From IMG/VR virus record IMGVR_UViG_3300006920_000270, positions 1-22,748 of that record: a stretch of DNA of 22,748 nucleotides; one strand, written 5' to 3'. The notes below the pieces were generated by a model that was not told the DNA's origin, did no database searches, and saw nothing but the letters and a program-made list of their open reading frames with translations. This DNA is from a virus. The position numbers and the translations under genes were made by a program. Shown in pieces: positions 1-9,098 of the stretch (positions are counted from its first letter, which is position 1; every line of letters begins with the position of its first letter).

Positions 1-694
1 AAGAATCAGCAAAACCAAAAGAATTCTCGTCGATGTTAAATGCAAATTGAGAGCTTGACTCTAATATAGGTCTAGTTAAAACAATCTTAGGATCTATTAT
101 ATTAATAAACTCACTGGAACTTTTAGTACTATATACTTCTAGTTTATCAAAAACTATATACTCAGGGTCATTAAAAAAACTTATAACGCCAGATATATTA
201 CCCGTTTGACCAATGGCTGAAACTCCAGATCCAGCCCCTGCTGAACCGCTAAATCTCTTTACTCCACTAACATCTTGAATATCAATGCCGCTAATATACG
301 GGTGGTTTCCATACAAAAATAGTTTCGTTGTTTGCTCTGAGTCATCATTACCCACAACTTTCATTTGAACACCAAAATCTTTTTCGTATCCACCGAAAAC
401 ATTAATGTTATCATATTCAGTGAATGTGAAGTTGTTGGATTTGTAATCCTGTAAGAAGTTTTGATAAGCTACCGTGCCGTCTTGATTAAGAATATCTACA
501 TTTAACTTACTAGTGTAAGGGTTCTCTAAGAAGTCGGATGCGCTATCTACCTCGCCACTTATGTTGTCGATGATGGATGTATTTATAGTAACATCTCTTA
601 ACAACCTAACACCACTTACAGTTATCGTTGTTGATAAGTCTGTAAAATCGATGTTCGGTTGCGTAGTATCAAATTCTCTTAAAATAATAGGCAT
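1..694 (-). CDS. Tail-associated protein downstream of gpJ, C-terminus cut by window edge
   Basis: An ATG at 694-692 opens a frame that stays open for 231 codons to the left edge, so the C-terminus lies outside the window. It begins one base after the stop codon of the gpJ-like gene, which implies co-transcription and probably translational coupling; I see no separate Shine-Dalgarno. The N-terminus reads MPIILREFDTTQPNIDF. The rest is rich in Ser, Thr, Asn and Asp, with short beta-like stretches and a small Gly/Ser/Ala-rich segment near residues 149-165. There is no signal peptide or membrane segment. I do not recognise the family. Position directly after J suggests a tail fibre, a tip accessory protein or another receptor-facing structural protein, but this rests on gene order only. 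Confidence 0.75.
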   Translation of the reverse strand, partial: MPIILREFDTTQPNIDFTDLSTTITVSGVRLLRDVTINTSIIDNISGEVDSASDFLENPYTSKLNVDILNQDGTVAYQNFLQDYKSNNFTFTEYDNINVFGGYEKDFGVQMKVVGNDDSEQTTKLFLYGNHPYISGIDIQDVSGVKRFSGSAGAGSGVSAIGQTGNISGVISFFNDPEYIVFDKLEVYSTKSSSEFINIIDPKIVLTRPILESSSQFAFNIDENSFGFADS

Positions 695-695
695 A

Positions 696-3600
696 CTATT
701 CGAATGTTATAGTGTTAATAAATGGTCTATCGAATTCTTCAAAATCTTCATATAATGCAAATACTCTCTTAGTTGATACTTCAGAATCTAAAAAAACATT
801 AGAGGATGAGGAGTCGCCAAGAGCTTGAATACTTAGAGCGTAACCTCCAACACTAATTAAATTATCAAATCTAACTGAACTATTAATAACCCCTGTTGTT
901 ATGGATTTAAGGTTAGGCGTATGAAGAGTAGCTTGGTAAATAGTAGCGTTTGTCACATCGTCCCAGTTACCACTAATGAAAAATGTCGAAGCATCAGTAT
1001 AATCAGATGAGTCCCCAGTGCTTAAAGCAAGGTTTTGTGGAGAATTTAAAACTTTATAGGTTTTGTCTCCTAACTGTGTTGCGACATTATAATCATATGT
1101 ATTCTCTTTAGTTTCGATTGATATGTTTTGTTCAATTAAATTGAACTTGCCAGTATCGAATTTTGCAGCAGAAACCAGATACTCGTTAGGTGAGTTTTCC
1201 TTAATTGAATCAATCTTATAGATCGAATCATTGGTGTCTTTAAGCTCAAATCTGTATGGGCTACCCAACTTGATAAATGGTAAATATTCAGAAGAATCAA
1301 CGCCACTAACAAAAGATCCATAACTCATATTACCAACAGATCCAACAATATTCAAAGTGACTATTTGAGATGGTGAATTAAGAGATATTTCGGATTCTAA
1401 AACACCTTTGTTTCTTGAAGTACTTATATCTCCACTAATGTAATTGGAGAATGCGTAAGAATGAGTAGCGCTCCTCCTATCAGTAGTTGAAGAGTCAAAA
1501 GGTGCTATCACGCCTGTATTAAGATCAACTAAAGTGTGAATACCTGTCCCCACATTAATATAATCCGCATCACTCTCACTAAAGCTGGTTGAGAAAACCC
1601 AACCTGTGTGATCTGTATTAAAATATAGCAATCGAGATTGTGAGGAGTCCTCACCTGTGTAAACTCCGTATTGAGCAAAGGTACTTTTACTATGATCTGA
1701 GTCAGCGAAACCTTCTCTATATCCAGAGAATACATACTGACCAGTATATTTATAGAATGAGCTTTCAAAAGCATTACCTGTAATTTGAAACATCTCAGCC
1801 CTTCGACGATCTATTATTGCATCGCCATCAAGATCGTCAATTGAACTTATTCCAGTGGGATTGTATACGGTAAGCTGACCCGTCATAGAATCCCCGTCAT
1901 AAGGGCCGCTAAGTTGGATAAATTGTTTTTCGACATCAACATTGAGAATCTTACCGAAATTAGATTTTTTGTTTTTTAAATCATCGTCTACAACAATTAG
2001 ATCCCCGGGCTGACAGAGTAAAGCCTCTAATCCTGATGAGAAAGCGATCCTTTGATTCTCTTTAATTGTTCTAAAAATTAAATGTTGCCCGATCCTTCTA
2101 GCCATTGCTCTAGATGTAACCCCCAAACCATCTACCCTTTGTTTGAATACACCCCTACTTCGTATATCCTCCTCATCCTCAATAACCTCGACTTTTGGAG
2201 TGAAGTTTTCAAACCTATCTAAATAAGACACTTCGACAGTATTGAATTGTTGATCCCTTCTCAAGTTAGAGTAGTTAAACACCCCATCTTTGACATTATT
2301 ATTATTAAATAATGCGATAGGAAGCTTGACTCTATCGTCAGTAAAAGAAACTTCTGAAGCTCTAAAAAACGTGTGGCCCCTAAACAGCTTAGAAATGAGC
2401 TGTATTGAATCGAAAACCTTCTCATCACTGTTAAATACGATGTTACAAGAGTATCTTGGTTCTAACCCCCCTCTTCCATCAGGCACACCCTCAAAGAATC
2501 CCTCTTCATCGACAGCATCACAAAATCTTCCTATTTTATACAGCTCCCACTTATTGATATCTGAAGAATCAATATGTTGACCTAAACCATATCTAGTATT
2601 TACTAATAAGTCATATAGAATCCAAGCTGGATTATCTGTCCAACCTTCTTTTAAAGTACCATCCCAGTCACCAATATAAATCTGTTTGTTTGTATCAGAA
2701 GCTGTATCAAATTCTGATTTGCGGTCGTAATATCTTTTATCTTTTTTTGGACCCGTAGCTTCAGTGGGGTGATAATTTACTGGTATTTTTACGCGCTTCA
2801 ATCTTGCGTCAAAAGACCTTTGAGGCATTCCAGAAAAGTTCTTAGAATCTATCTTTGTACCAATGATGGCTGAGAAAGGATACGTTAAGTTTACAGGTAT
2901 AATCTCAGTTACCTTAAAAAAGGTTAATTCTTTAGATATTAAAATTGAAAAAGTTTCTGTAGATAATTTACTGACTTTAACATATCTTTTTTCTGGAGAA
3001 GAGTATACGTTATTTTCTGAATAATTATTTACTCTTGGCAAATAGTATGGGGTAGATAAATCAGCGTCTTCACTTAGATTTGTTACGTCTCTAATATGTG
3101 AATGCTGCTCTTCTGTCCCTTCGTTAAGCGGGTTGCCTATATCTATTAAAGTCGGCCCTTCTATGAGAGCAGATATTCTATAAGTTCTTGAGGCTGTAGG
3201 TTGTAATGATCCGTCAGAAAGTATTTTCCCTACTTCAATTTGAACGTTCATTATCGCTGGTAGTTTATCTCCAGCTGTAAAATCTCTAGCTTTCGGCTCC
3301 GAAACATAAGACGTTTCAATAGTATCAAAAAGACTATCTATCCTAAGAGTAACGAAAACTTCAGTAACATTAGGGTTTTGCACCACATAAGTAATCGGAG
3401 AAGCTGCTTCCTCTAACTCATATTCTCGACTATTATTATTCCAAGAAGAGAAGGAAGTTGATGGCTCAGACCCACGACCCCGTATATTATCATTACTACC
3501 CTCATCAATTGGTAAGCCTTGAGACAAAGTTAGATTAGGGCCATCGAATTCAGACTCTAACATATTAATATTCTCTTTATTGAAGGAGATATTCTTCTTT

Positions 3601-5186
3601 AATCTCTGAACTTGGCCATTGGTTTTGAATGGGCCATAGACATTTTTGTCTACAGATTTATCTATATTTATTTTATTAAAATATTTAAATGGAGATTGCT
3701 TCTCGTTACCCCATCTTGATTCAATTAAAACATTATTGTAGTTGTATTTTGAGCTTGTTAAGGAATTATTAAGCTTTTCAGTTAGAGAGAGGGTCGATAT
3801 TTTTTTTAATTCAGATATGGTTTTATCTATATCGTGAGACTCCTCTTTTAAAAATGGCTTAAGCGCGACTCCTTCATACAGATTCACATTGCCATCATAT
3901 AAATTTCCTCCTGCTGCTAGAAATTCCGATCTGTTTTTGTTTACCTGTGCCTCCCTAGTCTGACTTAACGTCTGGAATGAAGCGAATTGAGGGATGTGTA
4001 AAAATACAGCCCCAAGAACATCTTCGCCAGTTTGAACCACACCATTTTCATCGCATATTGGAATTAACAAATCTATGTAACTGGAATTTCTTACAATGGG
4101 AGACTCTTTGCCGTTAGAATCAGTAAATGTAAACCTAACTTGTGTTGGATCTTGAAATGTCACGGCAGACGTACCATTCAAAATATCTCGTTTGGGATAG
4201 TAAGTTATAAGATATCCAGCATCATCGCGAGTATAATAAAGTTGATCTCGCAAGCTGCCTATGCTGCGTTCCTGCCAACCTGTACCAAAAAAAGCGTTCA
4301 TTTTGGTCTCTATGAGCGACCTCATAAAAGCGTTGTTTTTGTAAGTTACATTATACGCATTTGTTAAAACACCAATAAAAGTCTCTGTCCCATCTCTCTC
4401 CTTCCCTCCGATTTTGAATGCTCCAATTGCGTCAATTATTCTTGGTTTGCCGTTAATATCTCTAGGTCCAACTCTACTATTTGGATCATAATTTTTGTAA
4501 AAACCTACAATAAGTTCTGTTGTGCTAGCACTTAGGTTAGCTCGTAAGTCACTGTCATTCAACACATTGGCCCAAAGAAAACTAACTCTGTACCCCACCG
4601 ACGACCTGATCATATTATAAGATTCTGAATCAGAGTCATAATTATATTTCTTTTTACTGGAGTTGTTTTTGCTAGCGCTTAGTGACGTAAAATCCTCGCG
4701 CGAGGAAAGAGCAATTAAAGGATCTACACCATCAACAAGGTTCTCCCAAGTTATGAGCTGATTTGTCACATCATTGCCTACGCTATACTCTTGATTAACG
4801 TGAGTTATATCATTTATTGTAACACTTGATTTTCCACCTTGATCTGCCACCTTTAAATTTTGAAAAGTGCTAGAAATATCTACATTTATTTTTTTAAAAT
4901 CTGTTACTGTCTTTTCATTTTCAGAGTCTTCAGTATTACTAGCTATTGAAACAGGGGTCGCATCCAAGTAAACCCCTCTTGAAATATCTTTAGTTTCTAA
5001 CAGATTACCTTTTGAGTCCACCAAACCTTCAATAGGTCCATCTGAAATAAGATCGAGTGTCTCCACAAAACTAAATGATGATCCAAACTGAAAATCACCT
5101 ATTTTTGGAGGGGATAAGACCGCAGGTTTAACCTTGGGTTTTTTACCCGCTCCATACAGCCTCTTTTTTCTAGATAGATGATTCAT
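696..5186 (-). CDS. gpJ-like central tail tip / host specificity protein
   Basis: This 1496-aa protein resembles lambda gpJ, the protein at the tip of a siphovirus tail that contacts the receptor and organises the baseplate. Near residues 39-57 is the family signature (FVETLDLISDGPIEGLVD). From about residue 842 a conserved core follows (WDGTLKEGWTDNPAWILYD, then NTRYGLG), and near 1030 a segment matches the gpJ region that ends in a PGD motif. Residues about 1378-1480 look like a fibronectin type III domain (PQNLALS, then the WDDV turn). Lambda gpJ is 1132 aa, so this one is about 360 aa longer. Much of the extra length lies between the N-terminal signature and residue 800 and is Asn/Ser rich. 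The start codon lies 3 bases after the gpI-like stop. The gene order L-K-I-J supports the call strongly. Confidence 0.92.
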   Translation of the reverse strand: MNHLSRKKRLYGAGKKPKVKPAVLSPPKIGDFQFGSSFSFVETLDLISDGPIEGLVDSKGNLLETKDISRGVYLDATPVSIASNTEDSENEKTVTDFKKINVDISSTFQNLKVADQGGKSSVTINDITHVNQEYSVGNDVTNQLITWENLVDGVDPLIALSSREDFTSLSASKNNSSKKKYNYDSDSESYNMIRSSVGYRVSFLWANVLNDSDLRANLSASTTELIVGFYKNYDPNSRVGPRDINGKPRIIDAIGAFKIGGKERDGTETFIGVLTNAYNVTYKNNAFMRSLIETKMNAFFGTGWQERSIGSLRDQLYYTRDDAGYLITYYPKRDILNGTSAVTFQDPTQVRFTFTDSNGKESPIVRNSSYIDLLIPICDENGVVQTGEDVLGAVFLHIPQFASFQTLSQTREAQVNKNRSEFLAAGGNLYDGNVNLYEGVALKPFLKEESHDIDKTISELKKISTLSLTEKLNNSLTSSKYNYNNVLIESRWGNEKQSPFKYFNKINIDKSVDKNVYGPFKTNGQVQRLKKNISFNKENINMLESEFDGPNLTLSQGLPIDEGSNDNIRGRGSEPSTSFSSWNNNSREYELEEAASPITYVVQNPNVTEVFVTLRIDSLFDTIETSYVSEPKARDFTAGDKLPAIMNVQIEVGKILSDGSLQPTASRTYRISALIEGPTLIDIGNPLNEGTEEQHSHIRDVTNLSEDADLSTPYYLPRVNNYSENNVYSSPEKRYVKVSKLSTETFSILISKELTFFKVTEIIPVNLTYPFSAIIGTKIDSKNFSGMPQRSFDARLKRVKIPVNYHPTEATGPKKDKRYYDRKSEFDTASDTNKQIYIGDWDGTLKEGWTDNPAWILYDLLVNTRYGLGQHIDSSDINKWELYKIGRFCDAVDEEGFFEGVPDGRGGLEPRYSCNIVFNSDEKVFDSIQLISKLFRGHTFFRASEVSFTDDRVKLPIALFNNNNVKDGVFNYSNLRRDQQFNTVEVSYLDRFENFTPKVEVIEDEEDIRSRGVFKQRVDGLGVTSRAMARRIGQHLIFRTIKENQRIAFSSGLEALLCQPGDLIVVDDDLKNKKSNFGKILNVDVEKQFIQLSGPYDGDSMTGQLTVYNPTGISSIDDLDGDAIIDRRRAEMFQITGNAFESSFYKYTGQYVFSGYREGFADSDHSKSTFAQYGVYTGEDSSQSRLLYFNTDHTGWVFSTSFSESDADYINVGTGIHTLVDLNTGVIAPFDSSTTDRRSATHSYAFSNYISGDISTSRNKGVLESEISLNSPSQIVTLNIVGSVGNMSYGSFVSGVDSSEYLPFIKLGSPYRFELKDTNDSIYKIDSIKENSPNEYLVSAAKFDTGKFNLIEQNISIETKENTYDYNVATQLGDKTYKVLNSPQNLALSTGDSSDYTDASTFFISGNWDDVTNATIYQATLHTPNLKSITTGVINSSVRFDNLISVGGYALSIQALGDSSSSNVFLDSEVSTKRVFALYEDFEEFDRPFINTITFE

Positions 5187-5189
5187 AAT

Positions 5190-5789
5190 TTACAAGCTAG
5201 GATTAGAAATCTCTACATCTGATTGTTGATAAGTAAGACCGTCTTCGTTTTGAGGCACATAAGTATCAGATTGCATTGCATCCACAGTCCTAACAGTTTG
5301 AGGTAGAGACTTCATTGATGACTGAATTACGCTAGATCCAACTTTTAATCTTCCGTAACCTATTGGTAGTGGAGAACCCTGAGCGGTCAAATTAATTAGA
5401 CTACTACTAAACATTAAAGATTTACTGTCTCCACCCACAGTTTGTTCACCACCATCAATAGTACCCGGGTCCATAAGAGCATATTGTATAGCTGTACTAA
5501 GCAACATAAGAAAAAGTGATATGCCGAAATCCGCAGCACCTACAATAAAAGGCACAAAATCTATCTCTTTAGGATTTTTGTTGTCTAAAAAAGTCTTTTT
5601 ACTTAGTCTTTCCTTGTTTACAATAATTTCGTAAGTAAAACCCTGTTTCTGTAAATCCATAACAGTCTTTCGGAAACCGCCCCTATTAACATCTATAGCC
5701 CTGATTACGTCTCTGGGCTTATCTATATCCATTTTGAACACTTTGCCATATTTTTGAGCTAAAATCCCATGTAATCTAATAGTTGTCAT
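5190..5789 (-). CDS. gpI-like tail tip assembly protein
   Basis: This 199-aa protein has the layout of lambda gpI. A ubiquitin-like N-terminal domain (about 1-80, starting MTTIRLHGILAQKYGKVF) is followed by a hydrophobic Gly/Ala-containing segment (about 80-110). The C-terminal part carries the family motif of a Ser/Leu stretch, AQGSPLPIGYGRLKVGS and a following V/I-Q-S. In lambda, gpI acts with gpL, gpK and gpJ in building the tail tip initiator and is not clearly retained in the mature tail. The start is well supported: AAGGAGG lies 3 bases before the ATG, the best Shine-Dalgarno in the window. The first 14 bases overlap the end of the JAMM gene, and the gpJ-like gene follows after a 3-base gap. 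Confidence 0.88.
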   Translation of the reverse strand: MTTIRLHGILAQKYGKVFKMDIDKPRDVIRAIDVNRGGFRKTVMDLQKQGFTYEIIVNKERLSKKTFLDNKNPKEIDFVPFIVGAADFGISLFLMLLSTAIQYALMDPGTIDGGEQTVGGDSKSLMFSSSLINLTAQGSPLPIGYGRLKVGSSVIQSSMKSLPQTVRTVDAMQSDTYVPQNEDGLTYQQSDVEISNPSL

Positions 5790-6171
5790 AATCCTCCTTA
5801 AACCTGTTATGTATATTTACATCTGTTTCTAGATTTTGTGGCTCATAAAGATTAAATTTTTTAGTTTCTAAACTGTATATGAGAAAGGGTATGCAGCAAT
5901 TATTACACATTTTTACATCAAACTCTGAGGGCTGCTCATCCACGTTGATATGGCTATGGTATATAGCGACCATATCAAATTTATCTTTGAAGATTAGATA
6001 CTCCAAAGGGTCTAGCATGAAGTTGCTTCTAGGGTCTTCTGATATATTTTCCAAATGTTGCACTACATAGCTTTCTGTTTTCTCATCAAAACCCAAAAAA
6101 CCACAAATTTCTACAAATGGGTTATTATCTGAATAATCAACTATTTCTTGTAGTTTTTGTTTTAAATTCAT
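5776..6171 (-). CDS. JAMM/MPN metallopeptidase, gpK-like tail assembly protein without NlpC/P60 domain
   Basis: The 131-aa protein carries an intact JAMM zinc-peptidase motif: Glu21 in VEICGFLG, then His72-Ser-His74, seven residues, Ser82, two residues and Asp85. In lambda gpK this domain is followed by an NlpC/P60 cysteine peptidase domain thought to help cut peptidoglycan. Here the protein ends about 45 residues after the JAMM motif, so only the first half is present. Gene order (between the gpL-like and gpI-like genes) fixes the assignment. The start overlaps the end of the gpL-like gene by 4 bases (ATGA), and the 3' end overlaps the gpI-like gene by 14 bases. The substrate is unknown; processing of a tail tip protein is a guess. 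Confidence 0.85.
   Translation of the reverse strand: MNLKQKLQEIVDYSDNNPFVEICGFLGFDEKTESYVVQHLENISEDPRSNFMLDPLEYLIFKDKFDMVAIYHSHINVDEQPSEFDVKMCNNCCIPFLIYSLETKKFNLYEPQNLETDVNIHNRFKEDYDNY
5793..5799 (-). promoter_or_regulatory. Strong Shine-Dalgarno of the gpI-like gene
   Basis: Read on the minus strand the bases are AAGGAGG, three bases before the ATG at 5789. The site lies inside the 3' end of the upstream JAMM gene. It shows that the phage can use canonical SD-led initiation, in contrast to several other genes here that lack any such sequence. Confidence 0.8.
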
Positions 6172-8177
6172 ATATTTTGTGATCCTAAAGCTTTGTAATC
6201 AAAGCCGTCTGTGCCGGGGAACCCACCAAAGGGTAAAGGTTGTAGCGCGTTTTGGTTAGCTATAAACTGTTCAAACTTACCTACTGTGTAATCTAGCCTC
6301 CGTGTTTCAAATTGGTTGGTGTCGCCAAATCCTGTTAGGTGGTTATCTCCATCCGACTCATCAAGGCTAAGAAATTTACCGCTAACAGTAGCTGTATTCA
6401 TGTCGTACCACCCCTTTAAATCCGTCCTTAACGATGACAAGTATCCTGTAGTTTCCCCATATGAAAGAGGTGCATAATCACAATAAAGATCTACACGTTT
6501 CTGTAGATTATTATCTGTTAAGTAATACTCTGAATCAGCTACACTATTCGCAGAACCTACCCAAGAAACTTCATCGTTAGATAGTTTTCTCCCCCAAACA
6601 CAAACCTGAGCTATATCGCCACCAAAACAATTTTCTTTATTTATTTGATTGACGGGATCTTCGTTTACCCCTGTAGCCTCACCAAACACAGAAAAGAAAT
6701 CAACACCCTTATCAAAGCCATGCGCTCTCATTGTGATCCTGTTTGAGTAACTAAATGCTCCGTATTGATTTTTGTATGGGTTAACAAGTATTTCAACATG
6801 GGGGCCACCCGCTCTGTATTTCCGTTTGATACCTCTAATAACTAAAAAGTTAAAATGTTCTGATGATGCTATTTTTGTGGGTATTTTTTTTGTATAGCTT
6901 CTATCATTGAAGTGTTGAGGGGCTGAAAGCTCTAAGAAGAGACCTTCTTCGCCTTGAATTGCAGAAGAAAAGTGTAGGTTAGCTGCAACGCAACTCGTAA
7001 ATGATCCCGAAGTCGAAGCTCCACCCTCGTCTACAGGAGTAAAAAGTTTATTTGTTCTAGGTAAACCCTTAGTAGCGAATACTGTAGGGTCTGTAAAATT
7101 CCCCGAACTATCTTCAAATTGTTTTTCTCCACGCATCCAAAGAGAAACAGTCCACTCTTGGTTATTGAATACCCCTGTTAGATCGGGACGTAAAGTAGCT
7201 AAAGTTGCACCCTCCTCCCCATCTAGATGTAGATAATTAAAACCCGTTTCCTCCACACCTAAAGATATTCTTTTTAAGCTATCACTAGTAAATCTCTTTT
7301 GACACGCTTCGATTTTTTTACTGCATCCATCTTTTTGCCAGAAAGATGAGTTGTCCTCTGGGTGCTGACCAGAATTACCACTAACGCAAACATACCAAGT
7401 TTTATGAAAAATTGGTTCATTATCTTGTTCTCTTCCAACTATTATTCTTGAGTTTTCTAAATAAACAGGTTCTCCAGCATTGTAAGTTTTCTCCGCTTCG
7501 TAGAATAATTGACCCGTCCTTATCATTTCTTCGGTAGCATCTACCGTTACCCTTTCTCCAAGCACGTTAACGAAGGCACTTCCATCTTCTTGTTCAACAG
7601 GTTTAGCTTCATATTGGCAACCTAAACCTCTATATGTCCAATAACAGTATTTTGCATTTACCGTTCTATAATTTATGTCAAAGTTGTCAAGATCTAAAGG
7701 TAAATTAAGCTCAAACTCAACAAATGCTTTATTTTCTTGAACTTTTTGGCCTATTAAATATTTCTCTGTTGAGATTTCAGATTCAGTATTAGCTAGACCG
7801 AAAGGGTTTTGGCCATCGAAGTTTGCATCGTCCAAGTGTTTAACAAAAACTTTTGTTCTAGATATAGAAGCATTTTTAAAATCTTTATATTTACCCAGTA
7901 AAAAGGTAATCAACTTGTTATTATTGCTTACTTTAATTTTAGGTCGAGGTAAAGTGCCATCGCCAAAAACCCCAAAACCTTCGGATTCTATAGGGACTGG
8001 GACATATTGAATGCCCTGCCAAGTAATATTTTTGCCAAACATTGAACCGCCGTGGAAAGCGATAGATAGATTCGGGCTATTGGTAGTATCTGGACGCAAT
8101 GTATATAACTCAACAATTGCTGTTGGCTGTAAATCCAACAAACTCCTTGCTACTTCATTTCTTCCTTCAGCCGCCAT
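6168..8177 (-). CDS. gpL-like minor tail protein with inserted carbohydrate-binding-like and LamG-like domains
   Basis: I place the start at 8177 (product 669 aa, beginning MAAEGRNEVARSLL). An in-frame ATG at 8243 would add 22 residues, but it would overlap the divergent gene at 8218. Lambda gpL features are clear: ITWQGIQYVPVPIES near residues 51-66, then KYCYWTYRGLGC with Cys178 and Cys187. Cys285 and Cys292 complete a four-cysteine set like the one that binds an iron-sulphur cluster in gpL. The C-terminus carries LPFGGFPGTDGF. Two insertions are seen relative to the 232-aa lambda protein. Residues about 227-285 look like a small CBM5/12-type module (GEPVYLEN, TWYVCVSGNSGQHP, FWQKDGC). Residues about 305-560 look like a LamG/concanavalin-like domain (WTVSLWMRG, VCVWGRKLSNDEV). 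These are probable glycan-binding decorations of the tail tip. Confidence 0.88.
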   Translation of the reverse strand: MAAEGRNEVARSLLDLQPTAIVELYTLRPDTTNSPNLSIAFHGGSMFGKNITWQGIQYVPVPIESEGFGVFGDGTLPRPKIKVSNNNKLITFLLGKYKDFKNASISRTKVFVKHLDDANFDGQNPFGLANTESEISTEKYLIGQKVQENKAFVEFELNLPLDLDNFDINYRTVNAKYCYWTYRGLGCQYEAKPVEQEDGSAFVNVLGERVTVDATEEMIRTGQLFYEAEKTYNAGEPVYLENSRIIVGREQDNEPIFHKTWYVCVSGNSGQHPEDNSSFWQKDGCSKKIEACQKRFTSDSLKRISLGVEETGFNYLHLDGEEGATLATLRPDLTGVFNNQEWTVSLWMRGEKQFEDSSGNFTDPTVFATKGLPRTNKLFTPVDEGGASTSGSFTSCVAANLHFSSAIQGEEGLFLELSAPQHFNDRSYTKKIPTKIASSEHFNFLVIRGIKRKYRAGGPHVEILVNPYKNQYGAFSYSNRITMRAHGFDKGVDFFSVFGEATGVNEDPVNQINKENCFGGDIAQVCVWGRKLSNDEVSWVGSANSVADSEYYLTDNNLQKRVDLYCDYAPLSYGETTGYLSSLRTDLKGWYDMNTATVSGKFLSLDESDGDNHLTGFGDTNQFETRRLDYTVGKFEQFIANQNALQPLPFGGFPGTDGFDYKALGSQNI

Positions 8178-8217
8178 GTTTAATATTACACTTCTTTTAC
8201 TATTATAGACAGGATAA
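8178..8217. promoter_or_regulatory. Divergent promoter region between the tail-tip operon and the plus-strand gene run
   Basis: This 40-base gap separates two diverging ATGs. On the minus strand, GTGTAATATTAAAC abuts the gpL-like start; its TGTAAT is a -10-like hexamer 7 bases before the ATG. A second minus-strand hexamer, a perfect TATAAT, lies at 8202-8207. On the plus strand TATTAT at 8201-8206 is -10-like and AGGA at 8211-8214 is a short SD three bases before the ATG at 8218. Which hexamer is used cannot be decided from sequence, and no convincing -35 element was found. Confidence 0.45.
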
Positions 8218-8925
8218 ATGATAATTAAACAACTAATCAACAAAGAAGAAGCTTGGGATGATTTTCAAGAATTCTGTCAAAAATCTAAACCTTTTAAAGT
8301 TTTCTGCTCAGGGTCTAGAATTATGCGAGAACAGTCAATCAAGAAATATTTTGATAATTTCTGGCGGGAATGTAATGTATATATCGCTAAGCTAAATAAT
8401 GAAAATATTCTTTACATATTCAATAAGGAATGCGACAACTTTAATTTGATTGAGTTTGTATTCTCTACAAAACCCCGAAATATTAAGAAAACATTTGAAG
8501 CGGCTTATTCTATAATGGATTTTATCAGATCTGATAATCACAAATATTTTTCTTCAGTGATAAGGAGGACTTTTAAATCTGACTCATACAAAAAATGGGT
8601 TGATAGATACGATAAAAGAGCTATAATATTTAATGATAAGGACGAAACCGTCCTATGGTATAATACAGAAAAGATGAAAAAACAGCTTAAAGTAATAGGC
8701 ACAAATGATAGCAGTAAACACCTACAAGATAAAATTGTGGATTACGATATAATTAACGTAGAATCTGGTATAAACGCCTGTGTAACTCAAATTAGTATTG
8801 ATGAACAGAAGTATCTTTTTGACGGGAAGCGCGTCTCCTTACGAGAAGGCAAGTGTCTAATTGAAGGAATGATCTCTGATGATAAAACATTTGTAGCCAA
8901 CATAACTTTAGAATTCACGCCGTAA
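8218..8925 (+). CDS. Hypothetical phage protein, weakly GNAT-like
   Basis: This 235-aa protein starts at an ATG with AGGA three bases upstream and leads a short plus-strand run, divergent from the tail-tip operon. I do not recognise the family with confidence. The first 140 residues have the feel of a GNAT acyltransferase: a beta-rich stretch with an aromatic core, a helical segment (KKTFEAAYSIMDFIRSDN), then FKSDSYKKWVDRYDKRAIIF, like the closing helix and strand of that fold. The canonical acyl-CoA loop (Q/RxxGxG/A) is not visible. The last 75 residues form a second mixed, Ile/Asp-rich region. There is no signal peptide or TM segment. The stop overlaps the next start by one base (TAATG). 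Confidence 0.7.
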   Translation: MIIKQLINKEEAWDDFQEFCQKSKPFKVFCSGSRIMREQSIKKYFDNFWRECNVYIAKLNNENILYIFNKECDNFNLIEFVFSTKPRNIKKTFEAAYSIMDFIRSDNHKYFSSVIRRTFKSDSYKKWVDRYDKRAIIFNDKDETVLWYNTEKMKKQLKVIGTNDSSKHLQDKIVDYDIINVESGINACVTQISIDEQKYLFDGKRVSLREGKCLIEGMISDDKTFVANITLEFTP

Positions 8926-9098
8926 TGAATCAAGAATTAGTAAAATATCGTGTATACGATAAAAGAAAGAAGTATCATCACTCTTACCTTTTGAAGGATG
9001 AAGCAATTAATTGTGCCAAATATGTCTCTGGCTCAGTAAAAGTTGTAGAAGATGATGGGGAAAAAGAGATTTTTAACAGTAAAAAACAAGCAAAGTAA
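8925..9098 (+). CDS. Small basic hypothetical protein (57 aa)
   Basis: A short frame starting MNQELVKYRVYDKRKKYHH and ending NSKKQAK. Its ATG overlaps the stop of the upstream gene (TAATG) and its own TAA overlaps the next ATG in the same way, so it sits in a translationally coupled chain. It is Lys/Tyr rich with a short acidic patch (VEDDGEKE) and no membrane segment. I do not recognise it. The double TAATG coupling is the main reason to believe that it is translated. Confidence 0.6.
   Translation: MNQELVKYRVYDKRKKYHHSYLLKDEAINCAKYVSGSVKVVEDDGEKEIFNSKKQAK

Noticed and set aside
561-755. Plus-strand ORF across the J/downstream gene junction
   Set aside because: It lies antisense to two coupled minus-strand genes, has no SD and shows no recognisable domain.
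8178-8243. Upstream in-frame ATG giving the gpL-like protein a 22-residue hydrophobic extension
   Set aside because: It would overlap the divergent gene and its SD. The extension has no counterpart in gpL, and the ATG at 8177 opens directly into the conserved part.
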